From Streptomyces sp. 1222.5 (GTDB lineage: Bacteria > Actinomycetota > Actinomycetes > Streptomycetales > Streptomycetaceae), in assembly GCF_900105245.1 (NCBI RefSeq), contig NZ_FNSZ01000001.1:8598164-8662163 (forward strand): a stretch of DNA of 64,000 bases, in the 5' to 3' direction. The notes under the pieces are model-generated. The model had not been told where the DNA came from, did not search any database, and saw nothing but the letters and a program-made list of their open reading frames with translations. Positions 35,434 through 43,941 of this stretch are shown here, in pieces. Every line of letters starts with the position of its first letter. Positions within the stretch are counted from its first letter, which is position 1. The position numbers and the translations under genes were made by a program.

Positions 35434-36276
35434 TCATCCGAGCTTCCGCAGTGCCTCGGCGGTGTTGGCCCGGTACGTCCGCAGCGCCTGCAGCCCGGCG
35501 GCGTAACGGTGGCGGTGCCGCGTGATGTCCGCAGCCTGCTTCTGCGCCCGTACGGAGTGCCAGAGCTCCGCTGTGTGGTGGCGGCGCTTGCACGTGACGT
35601 CCGCCACGGCGGTGGCCCGCTCCCGCTGAGTGTGCCGGGTGTTGCCGTCGCTGCCCCGGTGCCAGGCGTCGTCCGTGTACGCCGCGATGGGGTCGCGATA
35701 GCGGGTGAATCCTTGTTCTGCCACACAGCGGGACCATTCGTCCCAGGCCGCGCGGAGGCGCGGGTCACGCTTCACCGCCTTGTCGACCTCGATCGCCCGT
35801 GTGCTGGCGTAGAGCCAGTCCCGCGTGACGTCGATGCCACGCATCAGCCGCCGGCTCGCCTCGTCGTTGCAGGCGGGAAGGTCCGCATACTCGGCGTTGG
35901 TCATCCGGCGGCCTTTCGGCCGGGGGACCAGGGGCTTCGCCGGGTCCCAGCCGTAGCCCCAGCGGCGGGCGGCGGCGAGATCCAGGGCGCCGTAGTCGGT
36001 GCTGACCGCGGTGGCGACGACGGGGTCGCTGGGGTAGCGGGGGTCGAGCGGGAAGTCCTGGTGGCCGCGTTCCGCCATGCACCGCTGGGTCAGCAACGCC
36101 GACGCCCGCTGCGATTGCTGGTAGTCCTGCGGCGTGAAGTCGTATTGGTCGGCCGGGAGGGGGCCCAGGTCCGACGCAGAGTCGATGTTCTCCGGGCGTT
36201 CCGGACCGGAGGCGCAGATCCCCGCCAGCACCGCCACCGCTGCCACGGCACCCCGCCGCCACCCCCGTCTCGTCAT
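35434..36276 (-). CDS. uncharacterised exported protein
   Basis: A 280-residue protein. The N-terminus (TRRGWRRGAVAAVAVLAGI, Cys at 21) is a signal peptide, possibly a lipoprotein signal. The mature chain is rich in Trp, Arg and Asp (RWGYGWDPAKPLVPRPKGRR, AAWDEWSRCVAEQGFTRYRD) with four Cys after the signal region. It matches a general type of streptomycete secreted protein without known function. Confidence 0.75.
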   Translation of the reverse strand: MTRRGWRRGAVAAVAVLAGICASGPERPENIDSASDLGPLPADQYDFTPQDYQQSQRASALLTQRCMAERGHQDFPLDPRYPSDPVVATAVSTDYGALDLAAARRWGYGWDPAKPLVPRPKGRRMTNAEYADLPACNDEASRRLMRGIDVTRDWLYASTRAIEVDKAVKRDPRLRAAWDEWSRCVAEQGFTRYRDPIAAYTDDAWHRGSDGNTRHTQRERATAVADVTCKRRHHTAELWHSVRAQKQAADITRHRHRYAAGLQALRTYRANTAEALRKLG

Positions 36277-36845
36277 GCGACGGAATGCTAGCGGGCGGGG
36301 TGCGGCGGTCGACCGGGGCCCTGCGGCACATCGACACTCGCCGCAAGTCCCAGGGGCATTCCCACTCTTTGTGCCGTCTCAAGCCAACTCATGGCAATAA
36401 AGGGCTCGTCCGCCGGTGAGCTGCTGTGTCTCGCTGCCACGTGGGCAGCGGGGCCGAAGTGAGATCGGGGCGCGAGCAGCACGGCTCCTGTCCTGAACCC
36501 CTCAGGTCTGGCGACAGTGGCCATTCGGCCACTCCAGGCGGGCCGGACCGGGCTTGAGCGCTGTGGCCACGCCGGACAGGGCGCGCCACAGCCACTCGGC
36601 ACCGGCTGTGTCGGGGTGCTGACGGATCTCTCCAACGCCCCTGAGGAGGGCTCCTACGGCGCTGTTACTGCTGTGGCGGACCACTACCCACGAGCCGTCC
36701 TGGGCCGGTAATCGGAGGAGGGGGAAGGCGCCGTCGCGTGTGCGCACAGCAGCCACGCTGGGGTGCCCGCGAACGGTCGATCGCGCCCTCGACCGGGTGG
36801 ACCAGGACAGAAGCCTCCGGCCCAGGCGGACATCACTCGCGCACC

Positions 36846-37166
36846 TCACCGCACCGCAGCCCTCGGCCCGCAGAGTGTGACGCGGGATGCCGAGGATAAC
36901 CTCCCTGGTGGTGCGGTCATATCCCGGGCCGTGGTGTCCTGTGCGGTGGTGCGCAGCAGGCGGCGGACCAAGGTCATGGACTGGCGGGCTCGGTCGGCAA
37001 TGTCCTCCGCGGACATGCCGTGCTCGCGCAGCCGGACAGCCCACGGCGCGGCCACATGGGGTGGAACGGCGTGCGAACAGACCGCGGGCGGTCTTGATCG
37101 CGCCGGCGGCGGGCACGCAGCGCTGCCTGACGGCACTTCCGCGGCTCGGCCGGGCCGGCTGTGCAC
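36846..37166 (-). pseudogene. possible decayed helix-turn-helix protein
   Basis: The minus strand reads AAPWAVRLREHGMSAEDIAD and RARQSMTLVRRLLRTT, and a neighbouring frame then gives TTREVILGIPRHTLRA. Together they look like the small HTH proteins common in actinomycete plasmids and prophages. The rest of 36300-37280 gives no convincing gene, although a minus frame at 36502-36770 (DGSWVVVRHSSNSAVGALLR) is moderately protein-like. Confidence 0.3.
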
Positions 37167-37286
37167 AAAACCCGCTGACCGAGGTGACCCGATCGGATCG
37201 TTCTCGCCGCCCAGGAGTATCCCGATGTCGACGGCACCATCACTAGGCTCTGCCGCTGGCTCGCCCAGGGACTCCCAGGCCGCGCT

Positions 37287-37442
37287 TTACCTTTGCTGCC
37301 TGGGCACGTCTGTGATGGTCCCTTCATGGGCCACTTCTGAGGCAGACGGTGAGGTCGCGGGGAACAGGTGGTCTTCGAAGGCTTCCAGGCCGAACAGCAT
37401 GAGCAGGACTGCTACCGGTAGGAGCAGGGCTATGACGACCAT
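37287..37442 (-). CDS. 51-residue single-pass membrane protein
   Basis: A short gene from ATG 37442 after GGGAGGCGTC. The first 18 residues are a transmembrane helix (VVIALLLPVAVLLMLFGL), followed by an acidic tail (EAFEDHLFPATSPSASEVAH). It resembles small membrane peptides common in streptomycetes. No role is known. Confidence 0.6.
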   Translation of the reverse strand: MVVIALLLPVAVLLMLFGLEAFEDHLFPATSPSASEVAHEGTITDVPRQQR

Positions 37443-37593
37443 GACGCCTCCCGATGCTTGATGATCACAGGCAGGTGACGGCAGGCTCTTCGATCCAGAC
37501 TGGGCCGAACGGGGGAATACCGCACGTCCGACCGACGGTGCGTAGGCCGTTCGGGTGAATGACGGCGCAGGCTGCGACGCGTCGGGGCTCGTG

Positions 37594-37813
37594 TCAGTGG
37601 AGCCGGGGTCCGACGGCGGTATGCGAGGTCTTCGCTATTGCCGTGGGGTGGATCGCCAGTCGGGGATGTCCTCGAGCTGGACGTCGTACCGGTCCTGCAC
37701 GGGGAGGAGCGAGGTGAACTGGACTCCCTCGATCGGGCAGAGCGCCCTCTCTGGACATGTTCGAACGGGCAGTCGATGCGGACATCGAGTACGGCGTCCT
37801 GCGTCCGTGATCC
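37594..37813 (-). other. fragment of a lost gene downstream of the MerR cluster
   Basis: Two minus frames share protein-like pieces: REPLRITDAGRRT in one, DVRIDCPFEHVQRG in a second, then CPIEGVQFTSLLPVQDRYDV with LEDIPDW in the first. The fold was not recognised. Probably a broken third structural gene of the metal-response cluster. Confidence 0.25.
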
Positions 37814-38101
37814 TCAACGGTTCCCGGGTGCCGTGCAGCCGCACCTGTCCTCACCTGAGCGCTTCGGGCCGCAGGAACAGGAACTGCGGCGGCGGCCGAG
37901 CCACCAAGTCCCCGCCGCGAGCGCGGCGAGGACGACGGCGACGCCGGGCAGCCAGCCCACCATCGCCCCCGCGCCCGCCGCGACGACGCCCGCCGCGATC
38001 AGGACCGGCAACGCGCAGCACGCAACGCAGGCCAGAGCGGCCAAGCCGCCCAGGGCTTTCGGCGCCCGGTGGTGGCGAAGGTCAGCAGCAGGGTCCGGCA
38101 T
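37814..38101 (-). CDS. MerT-like small membrane protein
   Basis: A 95-residue protein with two transmembrane helices. Helix 1 contains a Cys pair (LACVACCALPVLIAAG), as in MerT-type mercury importers, and the C-terminus has more Cys residues (SSCSCGPKRSGEDRCGC). A Cys-Cys pair in the first helix and Cys-rich end are the known metal-passing features of this family. It overlaps the merR-like gene by 20 bases, so they are cotranscribed. The metal is probably Hg(II) or another soft metal (inference). There is no mercuric reductase in the window. Confidence 0.7.
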   Translation of the reverse strand: MPDPAADLRHHRAPKALGGLAALACVACCALPVLIAAGVVAAGAGAMVGWLPGVAVVLAALAAGTWWLGRRRSSCSCGPKRSGEDRCGCTAPGNR

Positions 38102-38528
38102 GACGGTTCTCCTCGGCGAGGTCGGTGAAGGGGATGGGACAGCAGGAACTTTCGGCGCAGAGAGTCAGGTCGTCGCAGCCTGCTTCGACGGCCGCGGCCA
38201 GGGCGGCGCGGATGGTGGTGAGGTCGGCGATCTTCGCGTCGACCTCGGCGATCTTCGCCTGCGCACCCTCCTGGAGCCCCACGACGAGACGGCCGTGCCG
38301 GTGACGGCCCGCCTCCAGCAGCTCGGAGACCTCCTCCAGCGTGAACCCGAGCCGCTGCGCCGCCTTGATCACCCGCAGCGCCGTCACCGCCTCCTCGCCG
38401 TAGAGGCGGTGGCCCCCGGTGCTGCGTTCCGGCTCGGCCAGCAGGCCGCGCCGCTCGTAGTAGCGCAGGGTCTGGATGTTCACCCCGGCCGCCTCGGCGA
38501 CCTGCCCGCTGCGCAGCCCCGCGCTCAC
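38082..38528 (-). CDS. MerR-family metal-responsive regulator
   Basis: A 148-residue MerR protein from GTG 38528. The winged helix is LRSGQVAEAAGVNIQTLRYY, then ERRGLL. The dimerisation helix follows, and the C-terminal metal loop is EAGCDDLTLCAESSCCPIPF. This Cys-rich loop resembles those of actinobacterial MerR regulators of mercury and related metals. The start overlaps the stop of the upstream gene (GTGA), and the end overlaps the MerT-like gene. A MerR-type operator lies in the promoter of the first gene of this set. Confidence 0.85.
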   Translation of the reverse strand: MSAGLRSGQVAEAAGVNIQTLRYYERRGLLAEPERSTGGHRLYGEEAVTALRVIKAAQRLGFTLEEVSELLEAGRHRHGRLVVGLQEGAQAKIAEVDAKIADLTTIRAALAAAVEAGCDDLTLCAESSCCPIPFTDLAEENRHAGPCC

Positions 38529-38857
38529 CGCTGCTCTCCGGCGGCGGTTCGCACAGCCAGGGCCTGAAGGGCCGCGACGTGCTCCTGGTCCACCGCGATG
38601 TCCAGGCCGATCAGGTTGTCTCCCGAGGCGACGGTGAAGGCGAAGAACGAGCAGCAGCCGCCCTCCCGCTCCACCAGGTCCCGCACCCGCTCCTCGATGC
38701 CGGGTCCGCCCGTCAGGTCCAGGTGCAGCCGTAGCGGTCCGGGCCGCGACAGCGAGATCAGCCGCTCGGCGAACAGTTCGTCCCACTCCGCGACCCGCAG
38801 GGACCGTTCCTCGGTGGGCAGCGTGCAGGACTGCGGCACCCACGCCAGATCGCTCAT
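38525..38857 (-). CDS. uncharacterised protein of the MerR cluster
   Basis: A 110-residue protein from ATG 38857 (a GTG three codons earlier is also possible). It has a Cys pair in REGGCCSFFAFTVASGDN and contains the segments CTLPTEERSLRVAEWDELFA and LRLHLDLTGGPGIEERVRDL. Proteins of this type are often encoded just ahead of MerR regulators in actinomycete metal-resistance loci, but their role is not established. First gene of the operon, translationally coupled to merR. Confidence 0.75.
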   Translation of the reverse strand: MSDLAWVPQSCTLPTEERSLRVAEWDELFAERLISLSRPGPLRLHLDLTGGPGIEERVRDLVEREGGCCSFFAFTVASGDNLIGLDIAVDQEHVAALQALAVRTAAGEQR

Positions 38858-38903
38858 CGTGCTCACTCCCGTCGTCATGTCCCCAGGAGGGGACGCCTCC
38901 GAC

Positions 38904-38933
38904 GGTAAACCTGTACCTAGGTACCGATTGCAA
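38904..38933 (-). promoter_or_regulatory. MerR-type promoter/operator
   Basis: On the minus strand, TTGCAA (-35, 38933-38928) is followed by a 12-bp perfect palindrome GTACCTAGGTAC (38924-38913) and a -10-like TTTACC (38909-38904), with an 18-bp spacer. An over-long spacer with a palindrome inside it is the hallmark of MerR-controlled promoters. Confidence 0.8.
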
Positions 38934-39053
38934 GTCCCGGTCAAACGGAGAACGCCGAGGACCTCGTCACCGGCCGGCCCTCCGGCGGCAAACCATCGAA
39001 CGATGGCAGATGGCAGGACGGAGTGCTTCCCTCGGCACATGGACGGCTGGTCC

Positions 39054-39539
39054 TCACCAGAAGTGAGTGCCTGCCCCTCCCTTGAAGGGCCCCTGCACCT
39101 CGCCCGTGATCCAGCCACCGTAGAAGTCGCCTTCCTGAGCCCGCACCGCTTCCCCTGCGACCGTGCACGAGTCGACGCGGCTCGGATAGAACGCGAAGCG
39201 CCCACTGAGGACGCCGTACGGGGCACGGGGCTGCGGGTAGCTCCACACCGCCCGAGTACGGACCTGGTCCTCCAGAATGAGATCCCAGTACACGGCCGTC
39301 CCCTTCCATTCGCACAGGGTCCGCCCGGAAGCAGCCTTCAGCAGATCCGTACGCACATCAGCGGCGGGTATGTAGAAGACGGGCGGATGGCTGGTCTCCA
39401 GCACCCGCACCGCTCGACCGGTGTCAGCCACCCTCTCGCCCCAGCACTCGACGGTGACACGTCGGTCGTCCTCCTGGATCGCGGGCGGGCGCGGGTAGTC
39501 CCAGACGGACTCGGAGGGCCGCGAACGCGGACTGGACAT
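39054..39539 (-). CDS. DUF427-family protein
   Basis: A 161-residue protein from ATG 39539. The beta-rich core (VTVECWGERVADTGRAVRVL, PPVFYIPAADV, CEWKGTAVYWDL, AVWSYPQPRA, GRFAFYP) is that of DUF427, a small fold common in actinobacteria. Biochemical function is unknown. It contains the C-E-W-K-G signature of the family. The gene stands alone. Confidence 0.85.
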   Translation of the reverse strand: MSSPRSRPSESVWDYPRPPAIQEDDRRVTVECWGERVADTGRAVRVLETSHPPVFYIPAADVRTDLLKAASGRTLCEWKGTAVYWDLILEDQVRTRAVWSYPQPRAPYGVLSGRFAFYPSRVDSCTVAGEAVRAQEGDFYGGWITGEVQGPFKGGAGTHFW

Positions 39540-39745
39540 CTTGCCACCTCGGCATCTTGGAGGCAGGCGCCGACCGCACGGATGTCCCCGCGGTCGACGG
39601 CGGCAACGGGCCGGCCGGCTGTTGCATCTGTTTCCGATGGTGGCGGGACGACGGTTGCACGGCCGCATAAATAGGGCGGCGCACGGCGCACGACATCAGG
39701 GCGGTGACCAGCACGACTGGGCCGCCTTCCCCGCTGGAGATGCGA

Positions 39746-40663
39746 CTACAGGTTGGCTCTCGCGGCTCGCAGTCGGCGCAGCATGCGCGGGTCCTCGAAG
39801 CCGACTGCACGGGCGGCAGCGGTGACCGTCGCGCCGTGACTGATGAGGTGCTCGGCACGCTCGAGACGGAGGGCCTGCTGATAGCGCAGGGGAGTGAGGC
39901 CGCCGGTGGCACGGGTGAAGAGGCGGGTGAGGGTCCGTTCGCTCACGCCCACGGCCACCGCCAGAGCAGGCAGCCGCAACGGCTGATCGAAGTGGGCGTC
40001 CAGAAGGTCCTGGACGCGGTGCACCGTGTCGTCGAGGTGGGACCGGTACCGCAGCATGGCGCTGGCCTGCGGTTCGTGGCCGTTGCGCCGCGCGTAGACG
40101 ACCATGTCCCGGGCCACCTTGGCGGCGACGGCGGGACCGTGCCAGGTGGCGATCAGGTGGAGCGCCAGGTCGATGCCGCTGGCGATGCCGGCCGAGGTGA
40201 CCACCCGGTCGTCAGCGGTGTACAGGACATCGCGGATGACCATCGCCCTGGGGTAGCGGCGCGCGAGTTCGTCCTGCACATCGTGGTGGGTGGTGCAGCG
40301 TCGGCCGTCGAGCAGGCCGGCGCGGCCGAGCGCTTCGGCTCCCGCACAGACGCTGGCAACGGTCCCGCCCCGCGCATGGTGGTCCCGGAGCAACTGCAGG
40401 GCGGCCGCCCCGACTACAGGACTGTCGGCCAGGGCGAGCGCCCGCCAGCCCGGCACCACGATCAGGTCCTCGGGGCCGAGGTCGGGCCAGTCGACCCGGG
40501 CCACCAGAGGCAGGCCCTGAGCCGTGGGGATCAGCGGCTGCTCGGCGACGTAGCTGATGGTGTGGGGGTGCCCGAAGTCGGCGGCCGTGGAGAAGGCCTG
40601 CGCGGGGCCTGCAAGGTCCAGCAGGTGGACTCCGGGCACCAGAAGAAAGGCAATGTGGCTCAC
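39746..40663 (-). CDS. GlxA-type AraC regulator with a DJ-1/PfpI domain
   Basis: A 305-residue protein. The start is probably GTG 40663. Residues 1-185 are a DJ-1/PfpI-like domain (HIAFLLVPGVHLLDLAGPAQ, with the nucleophile-elbow Cys in VASVCAGAEALGRAGLLDG). Residues 205-305 are an AraC HTH pair (LPALAVAVGVSERTLTRLFT, ALRLERAEHLI, VTAAARAVGFEDPRMLRR). The C-terminus is slightly short, so the second HTH ends abruptly. GlxA-type regulators control amine, nicotinate or other catabolic genes. It is followed at its start by an isochorismatase-like hydrolase on the same strand. Confidence 0.88.
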   Translation of the reverse strand: MSHIAFLLVPGVHLLDLAGPAQAFSTAADFGHPHTISYVAEQPLIPTAQGLPLVARVDWPDLGPEDLIVVPGWRALALADSPVVGAAALQLLRDHHARGGTVASVCAGAEALGRAGLLDGRRCTTHHDVQDELARRYPRAMVIRDVLYTADDRVVTSAGIASGIDLALHLIATWHGPAVAAKVARDMVVYARRNGHEPQASAMLRYRSHLDDTVHRVQDLLDAHFDQPLRLPALAVAVGVSERTLTRLFTRATGGLTPLRYQQALRLERAEHLISHGATVTAAARAVGFEDPRMLRRLRAARANL

Positions 40664-40673
40664 GATCCGGTCA

Positions 40674-41273
40674 TCATGCCCGAAGCTCGCTCGCCGCCTC
40701 CAGCTGCCCGACGGTGGCGATGGTGGCAAAGCGACCGGCAAGGGCGTACTCGGTGCGCCTGATGATCTCCTCGGCGCTGAGGGTGCGGGGGTCCGACAGT
40801 AGTTCGGTGACGCTCTGATCGGCGGCAGCATCGGGGTGCGCAAGGGGATTGGTCGCGGTGGCATCGATGACGAAGGTGACCTGGTGTCCGAGATCACTCG
40901 CCACGCGGGTGGTGGTCTCCACACACTGTTCGGTGCGGATCCCGCAGACAGTGAGCTCGCGGATGCCACGCGCGGTCAGAAGTTGCTGCAGGTTGGTGGT
41001 GGTGAAGGCGTTGTGCGAAGTCTTGTGGATCAACGGTTCCGTGTCCCGGCGCTCCAGCTCTTCCATCAGCCGGACGTGGCCCAGGGCAGGGTCGAAGACG
41101 TCGCCGCTGCCGGGCTCGGAATGCAGCACCCACACGATCAGGTCTCCGGCGTCGCGAGCGAGCCGGACCAGTCGGTTCACCTGGTCGGCGATCTTCGGGT
41201 TGGAGATGGTCTCCCACAGCGGGCGGGCGCGGAAGGACTCCTGGACATCGATGACGATCAGTGCTCGGGTCAT
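40674..41273 (-). CDS. isochorismatase-like cysteine hydrolase
   Basis: A 199-residue protein from ATG 41273. The triad is Asp in IVIDVQESF, Lys in IHKTSHNAF, and Cys in CGIRTEQCVETTTR, as in isochorismatase/nicotinamidase/carbamoylsarcosine amidohydrolases. It ends 10 bases before the GlxA-type regulator begins, so the two are one transcript and the regulator probably controls it. The substrate is unknown. Confidence 0.88.
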   Translation of the reverse strand: MTRALIVIDVQESFRARPLWETISNPKIADQVNRLVRLARDAGDLIVWVLHSEPGSGDVFDPALGHVRLMEELERRDTEPLIHKTSHNAFTTTNLQQLLTARGIRELTVCGIRTEQCVETTTRVASDLGHQVTFVIDATATNPLAHPDAAADQSVTELLSDPRTLSAEEIIRRTEYALAGRFATIATVGQLEAASELRA

Positions 41274-41628
41274 GCCCCCAAGCCTGACCGGCACAGCCGC
41301 AGCGGCAACAGGCCTCATCGGGTCCGAGAGCGGACCGATCCGGTCACCGCTGGAACCGACGCAGCACCGTGCAAGTCGCCCCGGCGGCGCTCCGGCCCTT
41401 CACCGTCGGGCGCAGGGGGCGCGCGATCACAGGTGGTTCACTGCAACCGATCGTGATTCCCGCGCAGAACGACTTTTGGGCGCGAGTGGGCTCCAGTGAA
41501 GGCGGCGCCGCGGCCGGCGACTCGCCGTGGCTGTGGCACCCGTGGCGCCGGCAGTGCGGTCCGGGCCCTCGTGGGGATGGGGGCAGTGAGTAGGCGGTTC
41601 CCATCTCCGCAAGAGCCAAGGCAGGGCT

Positions 41629-41661
41629 AGGGCCCCGGACCGCATGTGTGGCCGGGGCCCT
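41629..41661. terminator. bidirectional terminator-like hairpin
   Basis: A perfect 10-bp stem (AGGGCCCCGG with CCGGGGCCCT) with a 13-base loop. It lies in a gap (41274-41859) that holds no supportable gene, between the starts of the isochorismatase operon and the end of the next minus gene. It is followed by a weak T-rich tract (GTGGTTTCCTT) on the plus strand. Confidence 0.5.
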
Positions 41662-41859
41662 CGTGGTTTCCTTCGTCAGGCGGTGCTGCCTGTCTGAGCC
41701 CGGCGGGTGGCCGGTTGATGACGAGGGGCATGGGCCGCTGACCGCCTCGGAGTTGACGCACTGGTACACACCACGTGATCATGCCGGGGCCGTCGCCATG
41801 CGCGGAGGGTGAATCGCATCCATCACGCGTCCCGGATGGGCAGGCACTCCGACACGCTT

Positions 41860-42642
41860 TCAGAGGAAGACGCGCGCCACCTCCAGCCACTTCTGAGCAT
41901 CCTCGCCGGTCGCCGTCATGTCGGTCTCGGACCAGGGGCGACGCCGGGTGAGACACAGGCAGAAGTCGTTGGCGCCGCCCTGTACCCGTTGCGCGGCATC
42001 CTCGGGGCCCCATACCCAGGTCTCTCCGTCAGGTGCTGTCAGCTCGACGCGGAAGGGGTCCGCCGGCTCAGGCAGACCGACGGCGGCGAAGGACAGCGCC
42101 CGTCCCAACACCCCCAGCGACGCCACGTGCTGCAGTCGATCCGTCGGGCGGTGCGCCACGCCCACAGCATCGAAGACGTCCTGCCCGTGTGCCCAGGTTT
42201 CCATCAGACGAAGGGGCGTCATCAGAGCCGGGGTCACCTTCGACATGTACCAGGGGAATGCGTGGTCCCATGGCGTCTCGCGCAGGGCTGCCGCCAGTTC
42301 CGCTCGACCGGTCCGCCACTCGTCCAGGAGCACCGGCCGCGGTTTGGCCGCTCCCGCGGCGGCGGCCTTGTCTGCGTAGCCGCTGCCTTCGTCTTCCGCC
42401 CGCTTGAGCTCGGCGCCGAACGCGTCCGGGGTGCGTAAGGCGCTGAGTGTGTTCGCGTCCGACCACGCGAGGTGGGCTATCTGGTGGGCGATCGTCCAGC
42501 CCGGCGCCGGTGTCGGTACGGACCAGTCGTCCACGGCCCTGACCAGGGCGTCGAGCTCATCGCCCTCAGCCACCAGCGCGGACAGGACACCAGCGTCATC
42601 TCCATCGGGGACGGCGAGGTTGTAGTTCAACATGGGCGCCAT
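41860..42642 (-). CDS. DinB-like / TIGR03084-type protein
   Basis: A 260-residue protein from ATG 42642 after GGAAGGAG. An N-terminal DinB/mycothiol-dependent-type four-helix domain has the metal His set: WTIAHQIAHLAWSD, and LMETWAHGQDVFDAVG. The C-terminal SCP2-like strand part (DPFRVELTAPDGETWVWGPE, GANDFCLCLTRRRPWSETDM) matches the TIGR03084 family. Relatives are metal-binding, mycothiol-linked transferases or isomerases. The substrate is unknown. It is about 240 bases upstream of nothing obvious and stands alone. Confidence 0.85.
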   Translation of the reverse strand: MAPMLNYNLAVPDGDDAGVLSALVAEGDELDALVRAVDDWSVPTPAPGWTIAHQIAHLAWSDANTLSALRTPDAFGAELKRAEDEGSGYADKAAAAGAAKPRPVLLDEWRTGRAELAAALRETPWDHAFPWYMSKVTPALMTPLRLMETWAHGQDVFDAVGVAHRPTDRLQHVASLGVLGRALSFAAVGLPEPADPFRVELTAPDGETWVWGPEDAAQRVQGGANDFCLCLTRRRPWSETDMTATGEDAQKWLEVARVFL

Positions 42643-42884
42643 GGTGCCGCTCCTTCCTGACCGCCGGCGGAGACGAAGTGCGCGGCAGACGCCGATGTCG
42701 CCGACCGACAGGCTTTCAGCCAGGTGGTGCTCACTGTCAGTTTCCGGTTGGTGGTTGGGCGGGCGGGGGAGTGCCGCGGTCCTGCGAACCGTCGAAGACC
42801 GGCGGTGGAGGGGAGGGGCAAGCGCGCCGCTCACCATCCATGCCCCGCCCTGCAGTCGCTCCACCGGTCGAGGACTGGACTGGA

Positions 42885-43244
42885 TCACAGCCGGGTGGCC
42901 AGCCATATGGTCACGGCCGCGGCAACGGTGAGCCCGGCGTTGAGTGCGATCCGGCGGTCCTCGCCAATCAGATGGACGGTGATCGCGCCGGCCTGCAGAA
43001 GCACGAAGCCGATGGCCGCGGCCGGCGCCAGCAAGGGAGCGATGCCGGTCAGCGGCGGCAGGATCAGGCCGGTCGCACCGAGTATCTCGACCGTCCCCAG
43101 CGCCCTGACGGCTGGCAGGGGTATGTGGTCGACCCAGGCCATCATCGGTCGGAGTTGATCGCGGCTGCGGATCACCTTCAGCGTGCCTGCGTAGAGGTAG
43201 AAGAGGGCGAGCAGCCCGGCGACGATCCAGTAGGCGATGTTCAT
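42885..43244 (-). CDS. DoxX-like membrane protein
   Basis: A 119-residue protein with four transmembrane helices (WIVAGLLALFYLYAGTLKVI, LGTVEILGATGLILPP, AAAIGFVLLQAGAITVHLI, LTVAAAVTIWLATRL). The Gly and charged spacing (GTLKVIRSRDQL) fits the DoxX/DoxD-like family. Members act in thiol-quinone redox or membrane stress. It is 120 bases upstream of the cupin gene on the same strand. Confidence 0.85.
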   Translation of the reverse strand: MNIAYWIVAGLLALFYLYAGTLKVIRSRDQLRPMMAWVDHIPLPAVRALGTVEILGATGLILPPLTGIAPLLAPAAAIGFVLLQAGAITVHLIGEDRRIALNAGLTVAAAVTIWLATRL

Positions 43245-43365
43245 CGTTCCCGTTCATGGGCCACCGGTTCGCGGGGACCCGTGTCGATTGCGTCTGCTAG
43301 CCGATCAGCAGACGAGCCCTGGTGGGTGGGCAGAAGAGTGGCCGTGCCGTGGCGTGCCGTCGGCT

Positions 43366-43866
43366 TCAGGCGGGGTCGGTGGCGGGCTCGGTCGCGTAGC
43401 GGCTCATCGCGGCGATGTTGGCCTGCGGCGTCAGCGGCCGGCCGCCGGAAAGTACTTCCTGGAGGTCCCGGAAGTACTGCACGTACAGGTCAGGGGTGAA
43501 GGTGCTGAGCATGACGGCGGGTTGGTCGGTCAGGTTGGCGAAGGTGTGCGGGGCACCGGGCGGAACCATGACCAGCGTGCCCGTGCCGGCGTCGTACTCC
43601 TCGTCCCCGACGGTGAACCGCACGGTGCCGGAGATGACGTAGAAGCCCTCGTCGTGTCGGCCGTGGCGATGCTGCGGCGGTCCCTGAGTGTGCGGGGCGA
43701 GGACGGACTCGGCGATCGCGAGGCGGTGCCCGGTGTGGCTGCCGTCCTCCAGAACCCGCATGCGCGTGGCACCGAGAACGATCATCTCGCCGTCGCCGGG
43801 ACCCACCACCGATACGGCGGGGTCGGCCTGCGGCTCGCTGGTCTTCGCTTCATCGGTCATGCTCAC
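43366..43866 (-). CDS. cupin-domain protein
   Basis: A 166-residue cupin starting at GTG 43866 or ATG 43860. Motif 1 is PPQHRHGRHDEGFYVISG and motif 2 VPPGAPHTFANL, with the His/His/Glu/His metal set. The C-terminal helix (FTPDLYVQYFRDLQEVLSGG) resembles quercetin-dioxygenase-like cupins. It is divergent from a LysR regulator with a perfect palindrome between them, so it is the likely target of that regulator. Together with the DoxX gene downstream it may form an operon. Confidence 0.87.
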   Translation of the reverse strand: MSMTDEAKTSEPQADPAVSVVGPGDGEMIVLGATRMRVLEDGSHTGHRLAIAESVLAPHTQGPPQHRHGRHDEGFYVISGTVRFTVGDEEYDAGTGTLVMVPPGAPHTFANLTDQPAVMLSTFTPDLYVQYFRDLQEVLSGGRPLTPQANIAAMSRYATEPATDPA

Positions 43867-43916
43867 GAGTTCACCGCCGGGTCCCCAGGACTGTCCAGGA
43901 CCTGTCTCGCAGCGCC

Positions 43917-43933
43917 GATACCTCGTGGGTATC
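43917..43933. promoter_or_regulatory. LysR-type palindromic operator
   Basis: GATACCTCGTGGGTATC: 6-bp arms around a 5-base centre. It lies 8 bases before the LysR start and 50 bases before the divergent cupin start, where LysR proteins usually bind. Confidence 0.65.
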
Positions 43934-43941
43934 GTTGCAGC

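Noticed and set aside
38904..38933. Palindrome as a LexA or Fur box
   Set aside because: Its position inside an over-long -35/-10 spacer upstream of a merR gene fits a MerR operator much better.
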